DNA from: an uncultured Paracoccaceae bacterium
GTDB taxonomy: Bacteria; Pseudomonadota; Alphaproteobacteria; Rhodobacterales; Rhodobacteraceae
Assembly (NCBI GenBank): GCA_947500135.1
Contig: CANMQX010000008.1
Coordinates: 95,600-159,599, forward strand
DNA: 64,000 nt
Direction of reading: 5' to 3'
Made by a program: the position numbers and the translations under genes. Position 1 is the stretch's first letter. Every line of letters begins with the position of its first letter. The notes beneath the pieces were generated by a model. It searched no databases. It had not been told where the DNA came from and saw nothing but the letters and a program-made list of their open reading frames with translations. This document shows positions 36,256-45,566 of the stretch, one piece after another.

Positions 36256-37374
36256 ATGACAAAACCACAATTGACCCCGCTCGCCGCCACCCTGCCCGCC
36301 TCGGTTCCGTTTGTCGGACCCGAAGCCCAAGAAAGGCAACGTGGTCAGGCCTTTACCGCCCGTCTGGGCGCAAATGAAAGCACCTTTGGCCCCTCCCCCA
36401 AGGCCATCGCAGCGATGCAGAAAACCGCGTCAGAGGCGTGGATGTATGGCGACCCGGAAAGCCATGATCTGCGCCATGCCCTGGCCCGGCATCACGGTAT
36501 CGCCCCTGAAAACATCATGATCGGTGAAGGGATCGACGGGCTGCTGGGGCTGGTTGTGCGGCTTTATGTCGGCATTGGCGATGCGGTGGTCACGTCCGCA
36601 GGCGCCTACCCTACCTTCAACTATCACGTCGCGGGGTTCGGTGGCACACTTCACCAAGTGCCTTACAAAGACGATCACGAAGATCCCGATGCCCTGATTG
36701 GCAAAGCGACAGAGGTCGGTGCCAAGCTGATCTATATCGCCAATCCTGACAACCCAATGGGCAGTTGGCATGATGCCGCCCGGGTGCAAACGATGATCAA
36801 CGCTCTGCCCGATGGCTGCATGCTGATCCTTGATGAGGCCTATGTCGACCTTGCCCCTGACGGCACGGCACCGCCGATTGATACAAACGCCCCAAACGTC
36901 CTGCGCATGCGTACCTTTTCCAAGGCCCACGGGCTGGCGGGCGCGCGGGTTGGCTATGCTATTGGCGCGGCAGATGTGATCATGGGGTTCAACAAGGTGC
37001 GCAACCATTTTGGTATGTCACGGATCGGACAGGCAGGCGCGTTGGCAGCCTTGCAGGATACCAAATGGCTGACCCATATCAGGCGAGAAGTCAGCGCTGC
37101 CCGCGCCACTATTGCAGATATCGCACGACAAAACGGTCTCATCCCGCTCCCCTCTGCCACGAACTTTGTTACCATCGATTGCGGGAAAGATGGCATATAC
37201 GCCAAGAAGGTGCTCGCTGGCCTGATTGATGCAGGCATTTTCGTGCGCATGCCCTTTGTCGCCCCGCAAGACCGGTGCATCAGGGTGAGCTGCGGCACGG
37301 CGACCCAATTGGATACGTTCAAAACTGCGCTGCCAACGGCATTGGCCCACGCCGCACACGAAGAATTGGGATGA
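36256..37374 (+). CDS. HisC-like class I/II PLP aminotransferase
   Basis: This fold-type I aminotransferase has about 372 residues, with the segments FTARLGANESTFGPSPKAI, EGIDGLLGLVVRLYVGIGD, YIANPDNPMGSW, LILDEAYVDLAPDG and the PLP lysine in RTFSKAHGLAGARVGYA (about residue 230). It is closest to histidinol-phosphate aminotransferase, but some paralogues use other amino acids (aromatic or tropinone-like), so the substrate is not certain. It is followed by a small membrane protein gene at 50 bp on the same strand. Confidence 0.82.
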   Translation: MTKPQLTPLAATLPASVPFVGPEAQERQRGQAFTARLGANESTFGPSPKAIAAMQKTASEAWMYGDPESHDLRHALARHHGIAPENIMIGEGIDGLLGLVVRLYVGIGDAVVTSAGAYPTFNYHVAGFGGTLHQVPYKDDHEDPDALIGKATEVGAKLIYIANPDNPMGSWHDAARVQTMINALPDGCMLILDEAYVDLAPDGTAPPIDTNAPNVLRMRTFSKAHGLAGARVGYAIGAADVIMGFNKVRNHFGMSRIGQAGALAALQDTKWLTHIRREVSAARATIADIARQNGLIPLPSATNFVTIDCGKDGIYAKKVLAGLIDAGIFVRMPFVAPQDRCIRVSCGTATQLDTFKTALPTALAHAAHEELG

Positions 37375-37423
37375 TTTTCACATTTGCCCGGCTAGGAATT
37401 CGCGCGAAGCTAGAGGAACCCCC

Positions 37424-37609
37424 ATGTCGCACCGCCCACCTATTCAACGCGTCGAAGACTACACAGATGCTTTCCTGACCACCCTGGGCGTGTTCCTGTT
37501 TATGGCGTTCTGGATGATCGCAGCTACGCTAGGTTCCCTTTGGGTGGCGGTAACCGCCTATTGCCTTGATCAACTGTTTCGCTGGGTCGGACGGCTCAGA
37601 GCTGGATAG
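37424..37609 (+). CDS. Small membrane protein, unknown
   Basis: A 61-residue protein with two hydrophobic stretches (about 20-33 and 38-50) in MSHRPPIQRVEDYTDAFLTT and FMAFWMIAATLGSLWVAVTA. AGAGGA precedes the ATG. Its function is unknown. It lies 49 bp after the aminotransferase, and its stop is 4 bp from the stop of the convergent gene. Coding is plausible from length, codon use and the ribosome site, but unproven. Confidence 0.62.
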   Translation: MSHRPPIQRVEDYTDAFLTTLGVFLFMAFWMIAATLGSLWVAVTAYCLDQLFRWVGRLRAG

Positions 37610-37612
37610 GGA

Positions 37613-38842
37613 TCAGCCACAACATGATGCGGCAGTGGCGTCCTGATGTGCCGGGACCGATTGTTTGGTCCTTTGCGCAATCACCTGTGCGGCAGCCTCA
37701 AGCGCGCCTGTGCCATGTGGAATATCAAGCGCCTTCAGCCCGGCATCAATTGTGCCCAGCACCCCCATGATCATATGGGCGTTGACGTGCCCCATATGGC
37801 CGATCCGAAAATACGCATCCGCAGGATCACGGCCCAGACCGATCCCAAGGGTCAACCCGCAGCTATGTTCACACCAATGGCGCAGCGCATCTCCGCGCGG
37901 CGACCCGATTTCGACTGATGTCACCGCATGCGACCGGTGGGCGGGATCGGCAACGTTCATCTGCATCGGACCTTCCGCAGACCAGCGGTCAAACGCCGCC
38001 CAGATCGTGTGGGTCAGCGTTTCGTGCCGGGCAAAAACGGCGTCCAACCCCTCGGCTTTGATCAAGTCAAGTGCTGTGCGCAATCCATAAAGGTGATGGG
38101 TCGGCGCGGTGCCAGCAAAGAACTGATAGTAAACATCGGGGTTCGTGCGCGGGCGCCAATCCCAATAGCTGGTCACGCAATCCCCGCGGACGGCATCCGC
38201 CTTTTCGTTAAACCATACAAAGCTGATGCCTGCAGGCGTCATCAGCCCCTTCTGGCAGGCCGAGACCATGACATCGACACCCCATGCGTCCATCTCGAAC
38301 CTGTCGCAACCCAATGAGGCGATGCAATCGGCCATCAGTAGGGCCGGGTGACCTACCTTGTCCATCATAGCCCGTAGCCCGGCAATATCACTTTTGACGC
38401 TGGTCGATGTATCCACATGGACGGCCAGCACCGCCTTGATGCGACCTGCAGTGTCGGCGGCCAGGTAATCCGCGACCCGGTCCAGATCAATCGGAGACTG
38501 GCTGCCATGATCAATCGTTTCAAGCTGCACACCCATGCCTGCCGCCATTTCGCCCCAGCCAATGCCGAAACGCCCGGTGGCCAGCACCAACACAGTATCC
38601 CCGCGCGACAACACGTTTGATAGCGCGGCCTCCCATGCCGCGTGACCATTGCCGATATAGATGGCAACGTTCTGATCGGTCATTGCCACTGCCTTCAGAT
38701 CGGGGATCAGACTGTGGGTCAGGTCATGCAACTCGCCCTCATAAATATTGGGGGAGGCGCGATGCATCGCCTGCAAGACGGCATCGGGCATCACGGAAGG
38801 GCCAGGAATGGCAAGATAAGCGCGGCCTTGGGACAAAGACAT
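37613..38842 (-). CDS. Class V PLP aminotransferase (serine-glyoxylate type)
   Basis: At about 409 residues this belongs to the alanine/serine-glyoxylate aminotransferase group. The N-terminal AIPGPSVMPDAVLQAMHRAS, NVAIYIGNGHAAWEAALSNV, LLMADCIASLGCDRFEMDAWGVD and the PLP lysine in ACQKGLMTPAG are all family-typical. Such enzymes turn glyoxylate into glycine or serine into hydroxypyruvate (photorespiration-like or C1 metabolism). The ATG at 38842 lies 129 bp from the divergent exporter gene. The C-terminus has two Cys residues (SCCG) of unknown meaning. Confidence 0.87.
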   Translation of the reverse strand: MSLSQGRAYLAIPGPSVMPDAVLQAMHRASPNIYEGELHDLTHSLIPDLKAVAMTDQNVAIYIGNGHAAWEAALSNVLSRGDTVLVLATGRFGIGWGEMAAGMGVQLETIDHGSQSPIDLDRVADYLAADTAGRIKAVLAVHVDTSTSVKSDIAGLRAMMDKVGHPALLMADCIASLGCDRFEMDAWGVDVMVSACQKGLMTPAGISFVWFNEKADAVRGDCVTSYWDWRPRTNPDVYYQFFAGTAPTHHLYGLRTALDLIKAEGLDAVFARHETLTHTIWAAFDRWSAEGPMQMNVADPAHRSHAVTSVEIGSPRGDALRHWCEHSCGLTLGIGLGRDPADAYFRIGHMGHVNAHMIMGVLGTIDAGLKALDIPHGTGALEAAAQVIAQRTKQSVPAHQDATAASCCG

Positions 38843-38971
38843 AAGAGGGACTTTCAGGTGACGATTTGGCGCGACAGTAATACGCCATCCGACAAGGTCA
38901 AGCTTGCACAACTTGCCCTGACCCCCCATTTGCGCATAGACGAAGACAACCCATTTTGATGAAGGCAATCC

Positions 38972-40762
38972 ATGTCCTCGGCCGAAACTCCCGTTAAAAA
39001 TGAGAAGCAGAAATCAGTCGTTCCGATGATCTACTGGCTGTGGCGTGATTACCTGCGTCCGCAGAAATGGCTGTTGGTTTGCGCCTTGTTTTTGATGTCA
39101 TTGGAAGGATCCACGCTCGCGCTGTTCAGCCGGATGGTGCAGCCGATGTTCGATGATGTATTCACTAATGGTGATACCCAGGCGCTATACATGGTCGGGT
39201 TCATCGTCATGGGTATCTTTATAATGCGGGCCTTCACGTCGACCGCGCGCAGTATCCTGATGACGCTGATCAATCAACGCACGGCTGAGGGGATGCGTGA
39301 GCATATGCTGACCCATATGCTGACGCTTGATAGCAGTTTCTTTCAGACCAATTCGCCAGGGCAGCTGATTACACGGGTGCAAGGCGATGTCGCATCCATC
39401 AACCGGATCTGGAGCGGGCTGATGATCGCTTTGGGCCGCGATCTCGTCTCTTTGATCGGGCTTTTGTCTGTTGCGCTTTGGATCGATTGGGTGTGGACCC
39501 TGATTGCCATTATCGGTTTGCCGCTTCTGGCGCTGCCGTCGCTACTGGTTCAACGCTATATCCGCCGACGCGCGCATATCCAGCGCGAACTATCTGCCAA
39601 TATCTCAACCCAGTTGGACGAAGTCTTTCACGGGATCAGCCCGATCAAGCTGAACACGCTGGAGGCTTATCGCACAAAAAGCTATCTCAAGGTGCTCAAA
39701 GAAGCGATCGATGCCGCCGTGAAAACGTCCTATGGAACGTCAGCCGTGCCTGCCTTGATCGATATCATGACAGGGATCGGGTTCTTTGGTGTGCTTGTTT
39801 ATGGCGGGTCCGAGATTATCGCGGGCAACAAAACCAATGGCGAATTCATGGCCTTCTTTACGGCTATTTCGCTCGCTTTTGATCCGATCCGCCGTCTTGG
39901 GGCGCTAAGCGGATCCTTGCAGCGTGCGGCCGCCAGTATCGAACGGGTGCAATGGGTGCTTGGGATCAAACCCACGATCCTGTCGCCTGCCAAGCCGCTG
40001 CCTGCGCCAAAAGACGCACCCGCCATCCAGCTGGATGCGGTCGAACTGAACTATGACGAACTGCCCGTCCTGCGCGGCACCACATTTACCGCCGAGGCAG
40101 GCAAGACGACCGCCCTTGTCGGTGCATCCGGCGCAGGCAAAAGTACGGTGTTCAACGTGCTGACCCGGCTTGTCGATCCGCAAACCGGGGTTGTCACCGT
40201 GGGCGGCATCCCGGTCCAGCAGATGGGCCTGATGGATCTGCGTGGCATGTTTTCCGTCGTGTCGCAGGATTCTACCCTGTTTGATGAAACCCTGCGCGAC
40301 AATATCCTGTTGGGACGCGAGGACGTGACCGATGCGCAACTGCAAGAGGCAATCGACGCGGCCTTTGTCAGTGACTTTCTGCCGAAACTGGCCAATGGGC
40401 TTGATACACCCGTTGGGCCGCGCGGCTCTAGCTTATCAGGCGGGCAACGACAGCGTGTCGCCATCGCACGGGCACTGTTGCGCAACACGCCCATCCTGCT
40501 GCTGGACGAGGCAACAAGCGCGCTGGACACCAAATCAGAAGCCATGGTGCAGCAGGCGCTAGACCAGCTGTCCACAGGCCGGACGACACTGGTTATTGCG
40601 CATAGGCTTTCAACTGTGCGCAATGCGCATTCCATCGTGGTGATGGATCACGGGCGCGTTGTCGATCAAGGCTCGCATGATGAACTGCTGGCGCGGGGCG
40701 GTATCTATGCCGATTTGCATCGATTGCAGTTCTCTCAATCAGAGGCTGAAAAAGATGACTGA
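38972..40762 (+). CDS. ABC exporter half-transporter (MsbA-like)
   Basis: A 596-residue fused exporter: six membrane helices (about residues 25-320) and a nucleotide-binding domain (about 345-590) with Walker A GASGAGKST, signature LSGGQRQRVAIARALLR, Walker B ILLLDEATSALD and the switch His in VIAHRLSTV. It would work as a homodimer to export lipids or other hydrophobic substrates, like MsbA. It is translationally coupled to the YgfZ gene, whose ATG overlaps its stop. Confidence 0.9.
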   Translation: MSSAETPVKNEKQKSVVPMIYWLWRDYLRPQKWLLVCALFLMSLEGSTLALFSRMVQPMFDDVFTNGDTQALYMVGFIVMGIFIMRAFTSTARSILMTLINQRTAEGMREHMLTHMLTLDSSFFQTNSPGQLITRVQGDVASINRIWSGLMIALGRDLVSLIGLLSVALWIDWVWTLIAIIGLPLLALPSLLVQRYIRRRAHIQRELSANISTQLDEVFHGISPIKLNTLEAYRTKSYLKVLKEAIDAAVKTSYGTSAVPALIDIMTGIGFFGVLVYGGSEIIAGNKTNGEFMAFFTAISLAFDPIRRLGALSGSLQRAAASIERVQWVLGIKPTILSPAKPLPAPKDAPAIQLDAVELNYDELPVLRGTTFTAEAGKTTALVGASGAGKSTVFNVLTRLVDPQTGVVTVGGIPVQQMGLMDLRGMFSVVSQDSTLFDETLRDNILLGREDVTDAQLQEAIDAAFVSDFLPKLANGLDTPVGPRGSSLSGGQRQRVAIARALLRNTPILLLDEATSALDTKSEAMVQQALDQLSTGRTTLVIAHRLSTVRNAHSIVVMDHGRVVDQGSHDELLARGGIYADLHRLQFSQSEAEKDD

Positions 40763-41489
40763 ACGCACGCTTATTGCGATTACCGGGTCAGACCGGGATG
40801 ATTTCCTGCAAGGGCTTGTCACCAATGACATCGCCAAGCCGGAAGGTACGTTGGTTTACACGGCCCTGCTGATGCCACAGGGTAAGTTCATCGCCGATTT
40901 CTTTGTGCTGCGGCAGGCCGACCAGATCGTGATTGATGTGGCAAGTGCAATCGCCCCGGCGCTGGCGCAGCGGCTGACCATGTACCGGCTTCGCGCCGAT
41001 GTGCAGATCGTCGAGCTGGACCTGATCGTGTCGCGCGGCACCGGGCCTGCGCCTGATGGCGCCATCGCGGACCCGCGGCATCCCGCCCTGGGTTGGCGGC
41101 TTTACAGTGAAACGGATGAAAGCGACAACACCGATTGGGATGCTTTGCGTGTGGCACATCTGATCCCGGAAACCGGTATTGAGCTGACACCAGACGCCTA
41201 TATTCTCGAATGCGGTTTTGAGGCCTTGAACGGCGTGGATTTCAAAAAGGGATGCTTCGTGGGCCAGGAAATTGTGGCCCGGATGAAGCATAAGACCACG
41301 CTGAAAAAAGGGCTGGCGCGCGTCAAGATAGATGGGCAGGCCCGAACCGGTGATGCGATTACAACAGATGGGAAACCAGCAGGCACGCTGCATACGATCA
41401 GCGGGAACGAAGGGATCGCATTTTTGCGGTTTGATCGGGCAACGGGCGTTATGCAGGCGGGGCAAGCCAGCCTTACCCGCATAGGCTAG
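40755..41489 (+). CDS. YgfZ/GcvT-like folate-binding protein
   Basis: The protein (244 residues) starts MTERTLIAITGSDRDDFLQG and carries the YgfZ hallmark KKGCFVGQEIVARMKHKTTL (about residues 165-184, K-G-C-x-G-Q-E). YgfZ proteins bind tetrahydrofolate and help assemble or repair Fe-S clusters, as with E. coli MiaB. The ATG overlaps the ABC gene stop by 8 bp (ATGACTGA). It is convergent with efp, 21 bp apart. Confidence 0.9.
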   Translation: MTERTLIAITGSDRDDFLQGLVTNDIAKPEGTLVYTALLMPQGKFIADFFVLRQADQIVIDVASAIAPALAQRLTMYRLRADVQIVELDLIVSRGTGPAPDGAIADPRHPALGWRLYSETDESDNTDWDALRVAHLIPETGIELTPDAYILECGFEALNGVDFKKGCFVGQEIVARMKHKTTLKKGLARVKIDGQARTGDAITTDGKPAGTLHTISGNEGIAFLRFDRATGVMQAGQASLTRIG

Positions 41490-41510
41490 GCCTGAACCGG
41501 CGTCTCTTGC

Positions 41511-42074
41511 TCAGGCGCGTTCGGCGTATTCAAACGTCTCTGTATTAACCACGATATTTTCGTCCTGACCGACAAATGGTGGGATCATGACCCGGATGCC
41601 ATTATCCAGCGTCGCGGGCTTAAAGCTGTTTGCAGCGGTCTGGCCCTTTACCACAGGCTCGGTTTCCACAACCTTACAGACCACTTTCTGCGGCAGGCTG
41701 ACATTCAACGCCTCTTCGCCGTAATACTCGATCTGGACAATCATCCCATCCTGCAGGAACGGGCGGCGGTCGCCCAGGATGTCCGATGGCAGGGCGATCT
41801 GTTCATAGGTTTCGCTATCCATGAATGTCAGCATGTCGCCATCTTCAAACAGGAACTGCTGATCCTTCTGATCCAGACGTACACGTTCAACCTTGTCGGC
41901 GGAACGGAACCGTTCATTCAACTTTCGCCCGTCGCGCAGGTTTTTCAGCTCAACCTGTGCAAATGCACCACCCTTGCCGGGTTTGACATGATCCACTTTG
42001 ACAGCGCCCCAAAGGCCACCATCATGTTCCAGCACGTTACCGGGGCGAATTTCGTTACCGTTGATTTTGGGCAT
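41511..42074 (-). CDS. efp: Translation elongation factor P
   Basis: This 187-residue protein has three OB-type domains in EF-P order: KOW-like [20 protein letters not shown], the [20 protein letters not shown] segment and the C-terminal GDAKVxxP-like [18 protein letters not shown]. The conserved tip loop around residue 35 ([15 protein letters not shown]) carries Lys as in alphaproteobacterial EF-P, which is often modified by EpmA; no modification gene is nearby. EF-P rescues ribosomes stalled at polyproline. Confidence 0.96.
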   Translation of the reverse strand: MPKINGNEIRPGNVLEHDGGLWGAVKVDHVKPGKGGAFAQVELKNLRDGRKLNERFRSADKVERVRLDQKDQQFLFEDGDMLTFMDSETYEQIALPSDILGDRRPFLQDGMIVQIEYYGEEALNVSLPQKVVCKVVETEPVVKGQTAANSFKPATLDNGIRVMIPPFVGQDENIVVNTETFEYAERA

Positions 42075-42185
42075 GGGTCACTTCGTGTTTGGTAGTTAAC
42101 AAAAGGTTGAAACGAGGGTCTTACCGCCTATATCTGGGCGATGGGTGTCTGACAAGGTCATGAGAAAGAAGCGGTGCGGCTGCAC

Positions 42186-42212
42186 GCAGCTATGCATTAA
42201 ACGCATAGCTGC
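42186..42212. repeat. Perfect 10-bp inverted repeat upstream of the DUF6280 gene
   Basis: GCAGCTATGC (42186-42195) and GCATAGCTGC (42203-42212) form a perfect stem with a 7-nt loop, 90 bp upstream of the DUF6280-type gene and 110 bp upstream of the efp start. No T-run follows. It could be a regulatory operator or an RNA hairpin in a shared 5' region. Confidence 0.5.
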
Positions 42213-42299
42213 CATTCCAAATGAGCGCCCCCGAATCGGACTCAAATGGGCATATTGGCGCTCACGCGGAAGTACAAGAACAAAAATAGGGAACTATAG

Positions 42300-42623
42300 A
42301 TGAGAGATTTCGTCGACGGTACAGCGTTCAACAATGAACAAGGCAACCGTGCCCGCAAATTGTTCGCCGCTGTCGTTCTGGCTGCGCTGGATGATGCAAT
42401 TGCGGATGACAAGAAATACGGCAATGGGCCAGAACAGATTGCACGTTGGGCACGTTCACGCGATGGCCGCGAAGTGTTGTCATGCGCTGGCATCGACCCC
42501 AATGAGCGGGTTGTCGAAGGCCTGATGGAATTCGTGGGCAAGGGTGTGCGTACATCTGTTGCATTGTCCCGCGAAGAAAGTGAACGGCGCAATGCAGCCG
42601 AACAGGAGGCGAAAGCCGCCTGA
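42300..42623 (+). CDS. DUF6280-type small cytosolic protein
   Basis: The 107-residue protein (MRDFVDGTAFNNEQGNRARK, then FAAVVLAALDDAIADDKKYG, C-terminal EESERRNAAEQEAKAA) matches a small family seen in the Rhodobacterales and annotated DUF6280. It has no known function and no signal peptide. It is divergent from efp, with a 225-bp gap that holds the 42186-42212 inverted repeat. The call rests on recalled family sequence, not a search. Confidence 0.72.
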   Translation: MRDFVDGTAFNNEQGNRARKLFAAVVLAALDDAIADDKKYGNGPEQIARWARSRDGREVLSCAGIDPNERVVEGLMEFVGKGVRTSVALSREESERRNAAEQEAKAA

Positions 42624-42679
42624 TCCTGCACGCGCTTTGCGATTGAAAATGCGGTTCCTGCGGGGGCCGCTTTTCTTTT

Positions 42680-43258
42680 TTATGGCCCCGAAAAAATGAT
42701 CGCAAACAGGATGAACGGAGCGAACTCCAGCAGCCCCAAGAATACGATCAACCCGCGCATCACCACCCCGCTGAACCGTCGCCACAACACCGCACAGCAT
42801 AACAGTGATGCACCCACTTCGATTGCACCGACAATTGTGCCGTAATGCGCAGGGTCCCAATAGCTGACCGGGCTTTGAAAAATCCAGTTGCTGATCGGCC
42901 AGAAATGCGCCCGCCCATCATCGTGATGTAGCAGGAAATCCCCAACCAGATGCAGCATTGCTGCCCCGCATAAGGCGATCATCACCGGTACGCGGAACAT
43001 CAAGCCAAATGTCAGGGCGATCCCCCAAAGGATCATTGAATTGTCGATCCGAAAGATGCTTTGCCATGCATCCGAAAAATATAGCTGCCCAAATACCAGC
43101 TGGGGCGATGTGCCTAGCACTTGCAAATGCCAGCCTGCCATCAGGTAAAGTGACAGGTCGGGGATTAATGCCCCAGCAAGCGCAGCAGCGGTGACGGTTG
43201 GTCTGCCTGCCTTGGCAAAGACCGTCAGGCCAAAAATTAGATGTGCGGGTGTATTCAT
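42680..43258 (-). CDS. YdjM/DUF457-like membrane protein
   Basis: The 192-residue protein begins [18 protein letters not shown] and has about five membrane helices (residues 5-190). It carries the conserved [15 protein letters not shown] (residues 29-43) and the [18 protein letters not shown] histidine/aspartate segment (~98-115). That layout fits the membrane-bound metal-dependent hydrolase-like family (YdjM/DUF457). In many Rhodobacterales it lies next to cobalamin genes, and here it is divergent from cobQ (about 50 bp apart). The activity is unproven. Confidence 0.75.
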   Translation of the reverse strand: MNTPAHLIFGLTVFAKAGRPTVTAAALAGALIPDLSLYLMAGWHLQVLGTSPQLVFGQLYFSDAWQSIFRIDNSMILWGIALTFGLMFRVPVMIALCGAAMLHLVGDFLLHHDDGRAHFWPISNWIFQSPVSYWDPAHYGTIVGAIEVGASLLCCAVLWRRFSGVVMRGLIVFLGLLEFAPFILFAIIFSGP

Positions 43259-43310
43259 GCTCTTTCCCTGCGCCTTATGCGCCCCTATGAACCTATCGGA
43301 GGGAGACGCG

Positions 43311-44762
43311 ATGACCAGTGCAATCATGATCCAGGGGGCCGGTTCCAACGTGGGTAAATCCATGCTGGTGGCCGGGCTTGCACGGGCTTGCTCCCGTCGC
43401 GGGCTGTCCGTCGCGCCGTTCAAGCCGCAAAATATGTCCAACAACGCCGCCGTGACCGCCGATGGGGGCGAGATTGGCCGCGCGCAGGCCCTGCAGGCGT
43501 TGGCCTGTGGGCTGGAGCCGATGATCGACATGAACCCGGTTCTGCTGAAGCCCGAAACGGATACTGGCGCGCAGGTGATCGTGCAAGGCACGCGCTTTGC
43601 CACCATGAAGGCCCGTGACTACGGCAAACAAAAGGCGAAGCTGCTGCCCCCGGTGTTGGAAAGCTTCCAGCGACTGAGCAAGGCCCATGATCTTGTGCTG
43701 GTCGAAGGTGCAGGCAGCCCGGCAGAGGTCAATCTGCGCAGCGGCGATATCGCCAATATGGGCTTTGCCACCGCTGCGGGGGTCCCGGTTGTTCTGATCG
43801 GTGATATTGATCGCGGCGGTGTGATCGCGCAACTGGTCGGCACCCATGCGGTGCTGCCAGCCGAAGACCGCGCCCTGATCCGCGCCTTTGCGATCAACAA
43901 ATTCCGGGGCGACCCAACCCTGTTTGAAGACGGGATGCGGATCATTGCTGATCAGACCGGCTGGGCTGGGCTGGGCATTCTGCCATGGTTCGCTGACGCA
44001 TGGAAACTGCCCGCCGAAGATGTGATGGATGTGGCAAGCAGCAAAGGCGGCGATATCAAGATCGCGGTTCCCCGCCTGAACCGGATTGCCAATTTTGATG
44101 ATCTTGACCCGCTCGCGGCCACGCCCGGCATCAGCGTTGAGATTATCGAGGCCGGGCGCGTCCTGCCCGGCGATGCGGACCTGATCATCATCCCTGGTTC
44201 AAAATCGACAATTGCCGATCTGGCACATTTTCGCGCCCAGGGTTGGGATATCGATCTAGAGGCGCATGTACGGCGCGGTGGGCGCGTTTTGGGGATCTGT
44301 GGCGGCTATCAGATGCTGGGGCATGAGATCATTGATGAAGATGGGATTGAAGGGCCACCATCGCAGGTCAAAGGGCTTGGCTTGCTTGATGTGCGGACCG
44401 TCATGAAACCGCAGAAACGGCTGGCCCGGTCAACTGCTATCTATCTGCCGACTGGCGATACTGTGGCGGGCTATGAAATCCATATTGGGGATACCAGCGG
44501 GCCGGATTGTGACAGGGCCTGGCTTGCACTGGATGGGCGCGGTGAAGGGGCAGCATCCCCTGACGGGCGGATCATGGGATGCTATTTGCACGGGCTATTT
44601 GCAGCGGATCAGTTCAGATCCGCCTTCTTTACGCAATGCGGCGTGCCGCTGTCCCATTATCATTACGCCGGGGGCGTAGAAGACACGCTGGACGCGCTGG
44701 CCACACATATCGAGAGCCATCTCGATATCGATCAGTTCCTTGCAATCATGGACGGAACTTAG
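43311..44762 (+). CDS. cobQ: Cobyric acid synthase
   Basis: The 483-residue enzyme amidates cobyrinic acid a,c-diamide at four carboxylates in cobalamin synthesis. The P-loop-like N-terminus [40 protein letters not shown] and FKPQ are CobQ motifs. The glutaminase half carries [11 protein letters not shown] (catalytic Cys at about residue 333). GGAGGGAG precedes the ATG. No other cob gene is in the window, and no cobalamin riboswitch was seen upstream. Confidence 0.94.
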   Translation: MTSAIMIQGAGSNVGKSMLVAGLARACSRRGLSVAPFKPQNMSNNAAVTADGGEIGRAQALQALACGLEPMIDMNPVLLKPETDTGAQVIVQGTRFATMKARDYGKQKAKLLPPVLESFQRLSKAHDLVLVEGAGSPAEVNLRSGDIANMGFATAAGVPVVLIGDIDRGGVIAQLVGTHAVLPAEDRALIRAFAINKFRGDPTLFEDGMRIIADQTGWAGLGILPWFADAWKLPAEDVMDVASSKGGDIKIAVPRLNRIANFDDLDPLAATPGISVEIIEAGRVLPGDADLIIIPGSKSTIADLAHFRAQGWDIDLEAHVRRGGRVLGICGGYQMLGHEIIDEDGIEGPPSQVKGLGLLDVRTVMKPQKRLARSTAIYLPTGDTVAGYEIHIGDTSGPDCDRAWLALDGRGEGAASPDGRIMGCYLHGLFAADQFRSAFFTQCGVPLSHYHYAGGVEDTLDALATHIESHLDIDQFLAIMDGT

Positions 44763-44770
44763 GGGCCAGC

Positions 44771-44815
44771 AAAATCCTATGAAGGATTTTGACAAATTTC
44801 TTTGTAAGAAATTTG
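44771..44815. repeat. Two adjacent hairpins between convergent genes
   Basis: AAAATCCT/AGGATTTT (44771-44790, 4-nt loop) and CAAATTTCTT/AAGAAATTTG (44793-44815, 3-nt loop) stand back to back. Both stems are perfect and A/T-rich, so they contain T-runs on both strands and can act as terminators in either direction. They lie between cobQ and the convergent coiled-coil gene. Confidence 0.65.
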
Positions 44816-44834
44816 TGCCGCGCGACCTGCTTGA

Positions 44835-45482
44835 CTAACGCAGATCGCGGGACGCCAATATCAGATTGATCTCGCGCCGAACTAACTTGCGTACGTTGCG
44901 GGTAATCCGCTCACCTGTGTCACCAGCCAGCTCTTCACGAACAATCTGCGCAATCATCTCGCGCAACATAGCAGGGTCGATGGCGGGTTCCTGCGGCAGA
45001 AACGCAGCAAGCTCATCATCTGGGTCCGATGGCATATCCACATGCTCATCTTGCCTGTCCGCTTCGTCTGCAACGTCAAAAAATTCCGGCTCATCAGATG
45101 CGCCCATCGCACTGACAGCCCAATCAGCTTCGTCAAAGGCTTCTGTCTCTTCGGGTTGCCAATCCTCAACAGGTTCGGCAACCGCCGCTGCAAGTTGGGC
45201 AATCGTCGCATCATTGGGCCCGAGTTCCGCATGCTTCTCGGGGTCCAGCACCAGGACATTGGCGCGATCTTCGTCAGATGGCGCGGGCGGCTCCCCATCC
45301 TGCTCATCAGGTTCATCAACCCGCAAGGCAGGCGTCAGTATCAGTCTTTCCGAGGCGGTCGCAGTTTCAAACGGCGCGTCGCTGTCAGTTGTGGCGTCAG
45401 GCGATCGCTCACCACGCGACACCAGTTTACGAACTGACGACATGACCTCGTCAATTTCATTTGGATTAGGAGTGTTGGACAT
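44835..45482 (-). CDS. Acidic hypothetical protein with a C-terminal helical tail
   Basis: This 215-residue protein is strongly acidic and low in complexity in the middle (residues ~30-165). It has a short N-terminal helix (EIDEVMSSVRKLVSRGE) and a basic helical tail (ITRNVRKLVRREINLILASR). I do not recognise a family. Similar acidic hub proteins with short conserved end-helices occur in the roseobacter group. It lies between cobQ (convergent) and the TolC-type gene (same strand). Confidence 0.7.
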   Translation of the reverse strand: MSNTPNPNEIDEVMSSVRKLVSRGERSPDATTDSDAPFETATASERLILTPALRVDEPDEQDGEPPAPSDEDRANVLVLDPEKHAELGPNDATIAQLAAAVAEPVEDWQPEETEAFDEADWAVSAMGASDEPEFFDVADEADRQDEHVDMPSDPDDELAAFLPQEPAIDPAMLREMIAQIVREELAGDTGERITRNVRKLVRREINLILASRDLR

Positions 45483-45566
45483 AACTCATCCCGACGTTGC
45501 GCCCCGCCTTGCACAACCTAGCGCATAGTCGGAACGCAAACAACAAAGATGAACGCCTCATTGAGG

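Noticed and set aside
43258..43311. Cobalamin riboswitch before cobQ
   Set aside because: The gap is only about 50 bp and lacks the B12-box, so no riboswitch can fit.
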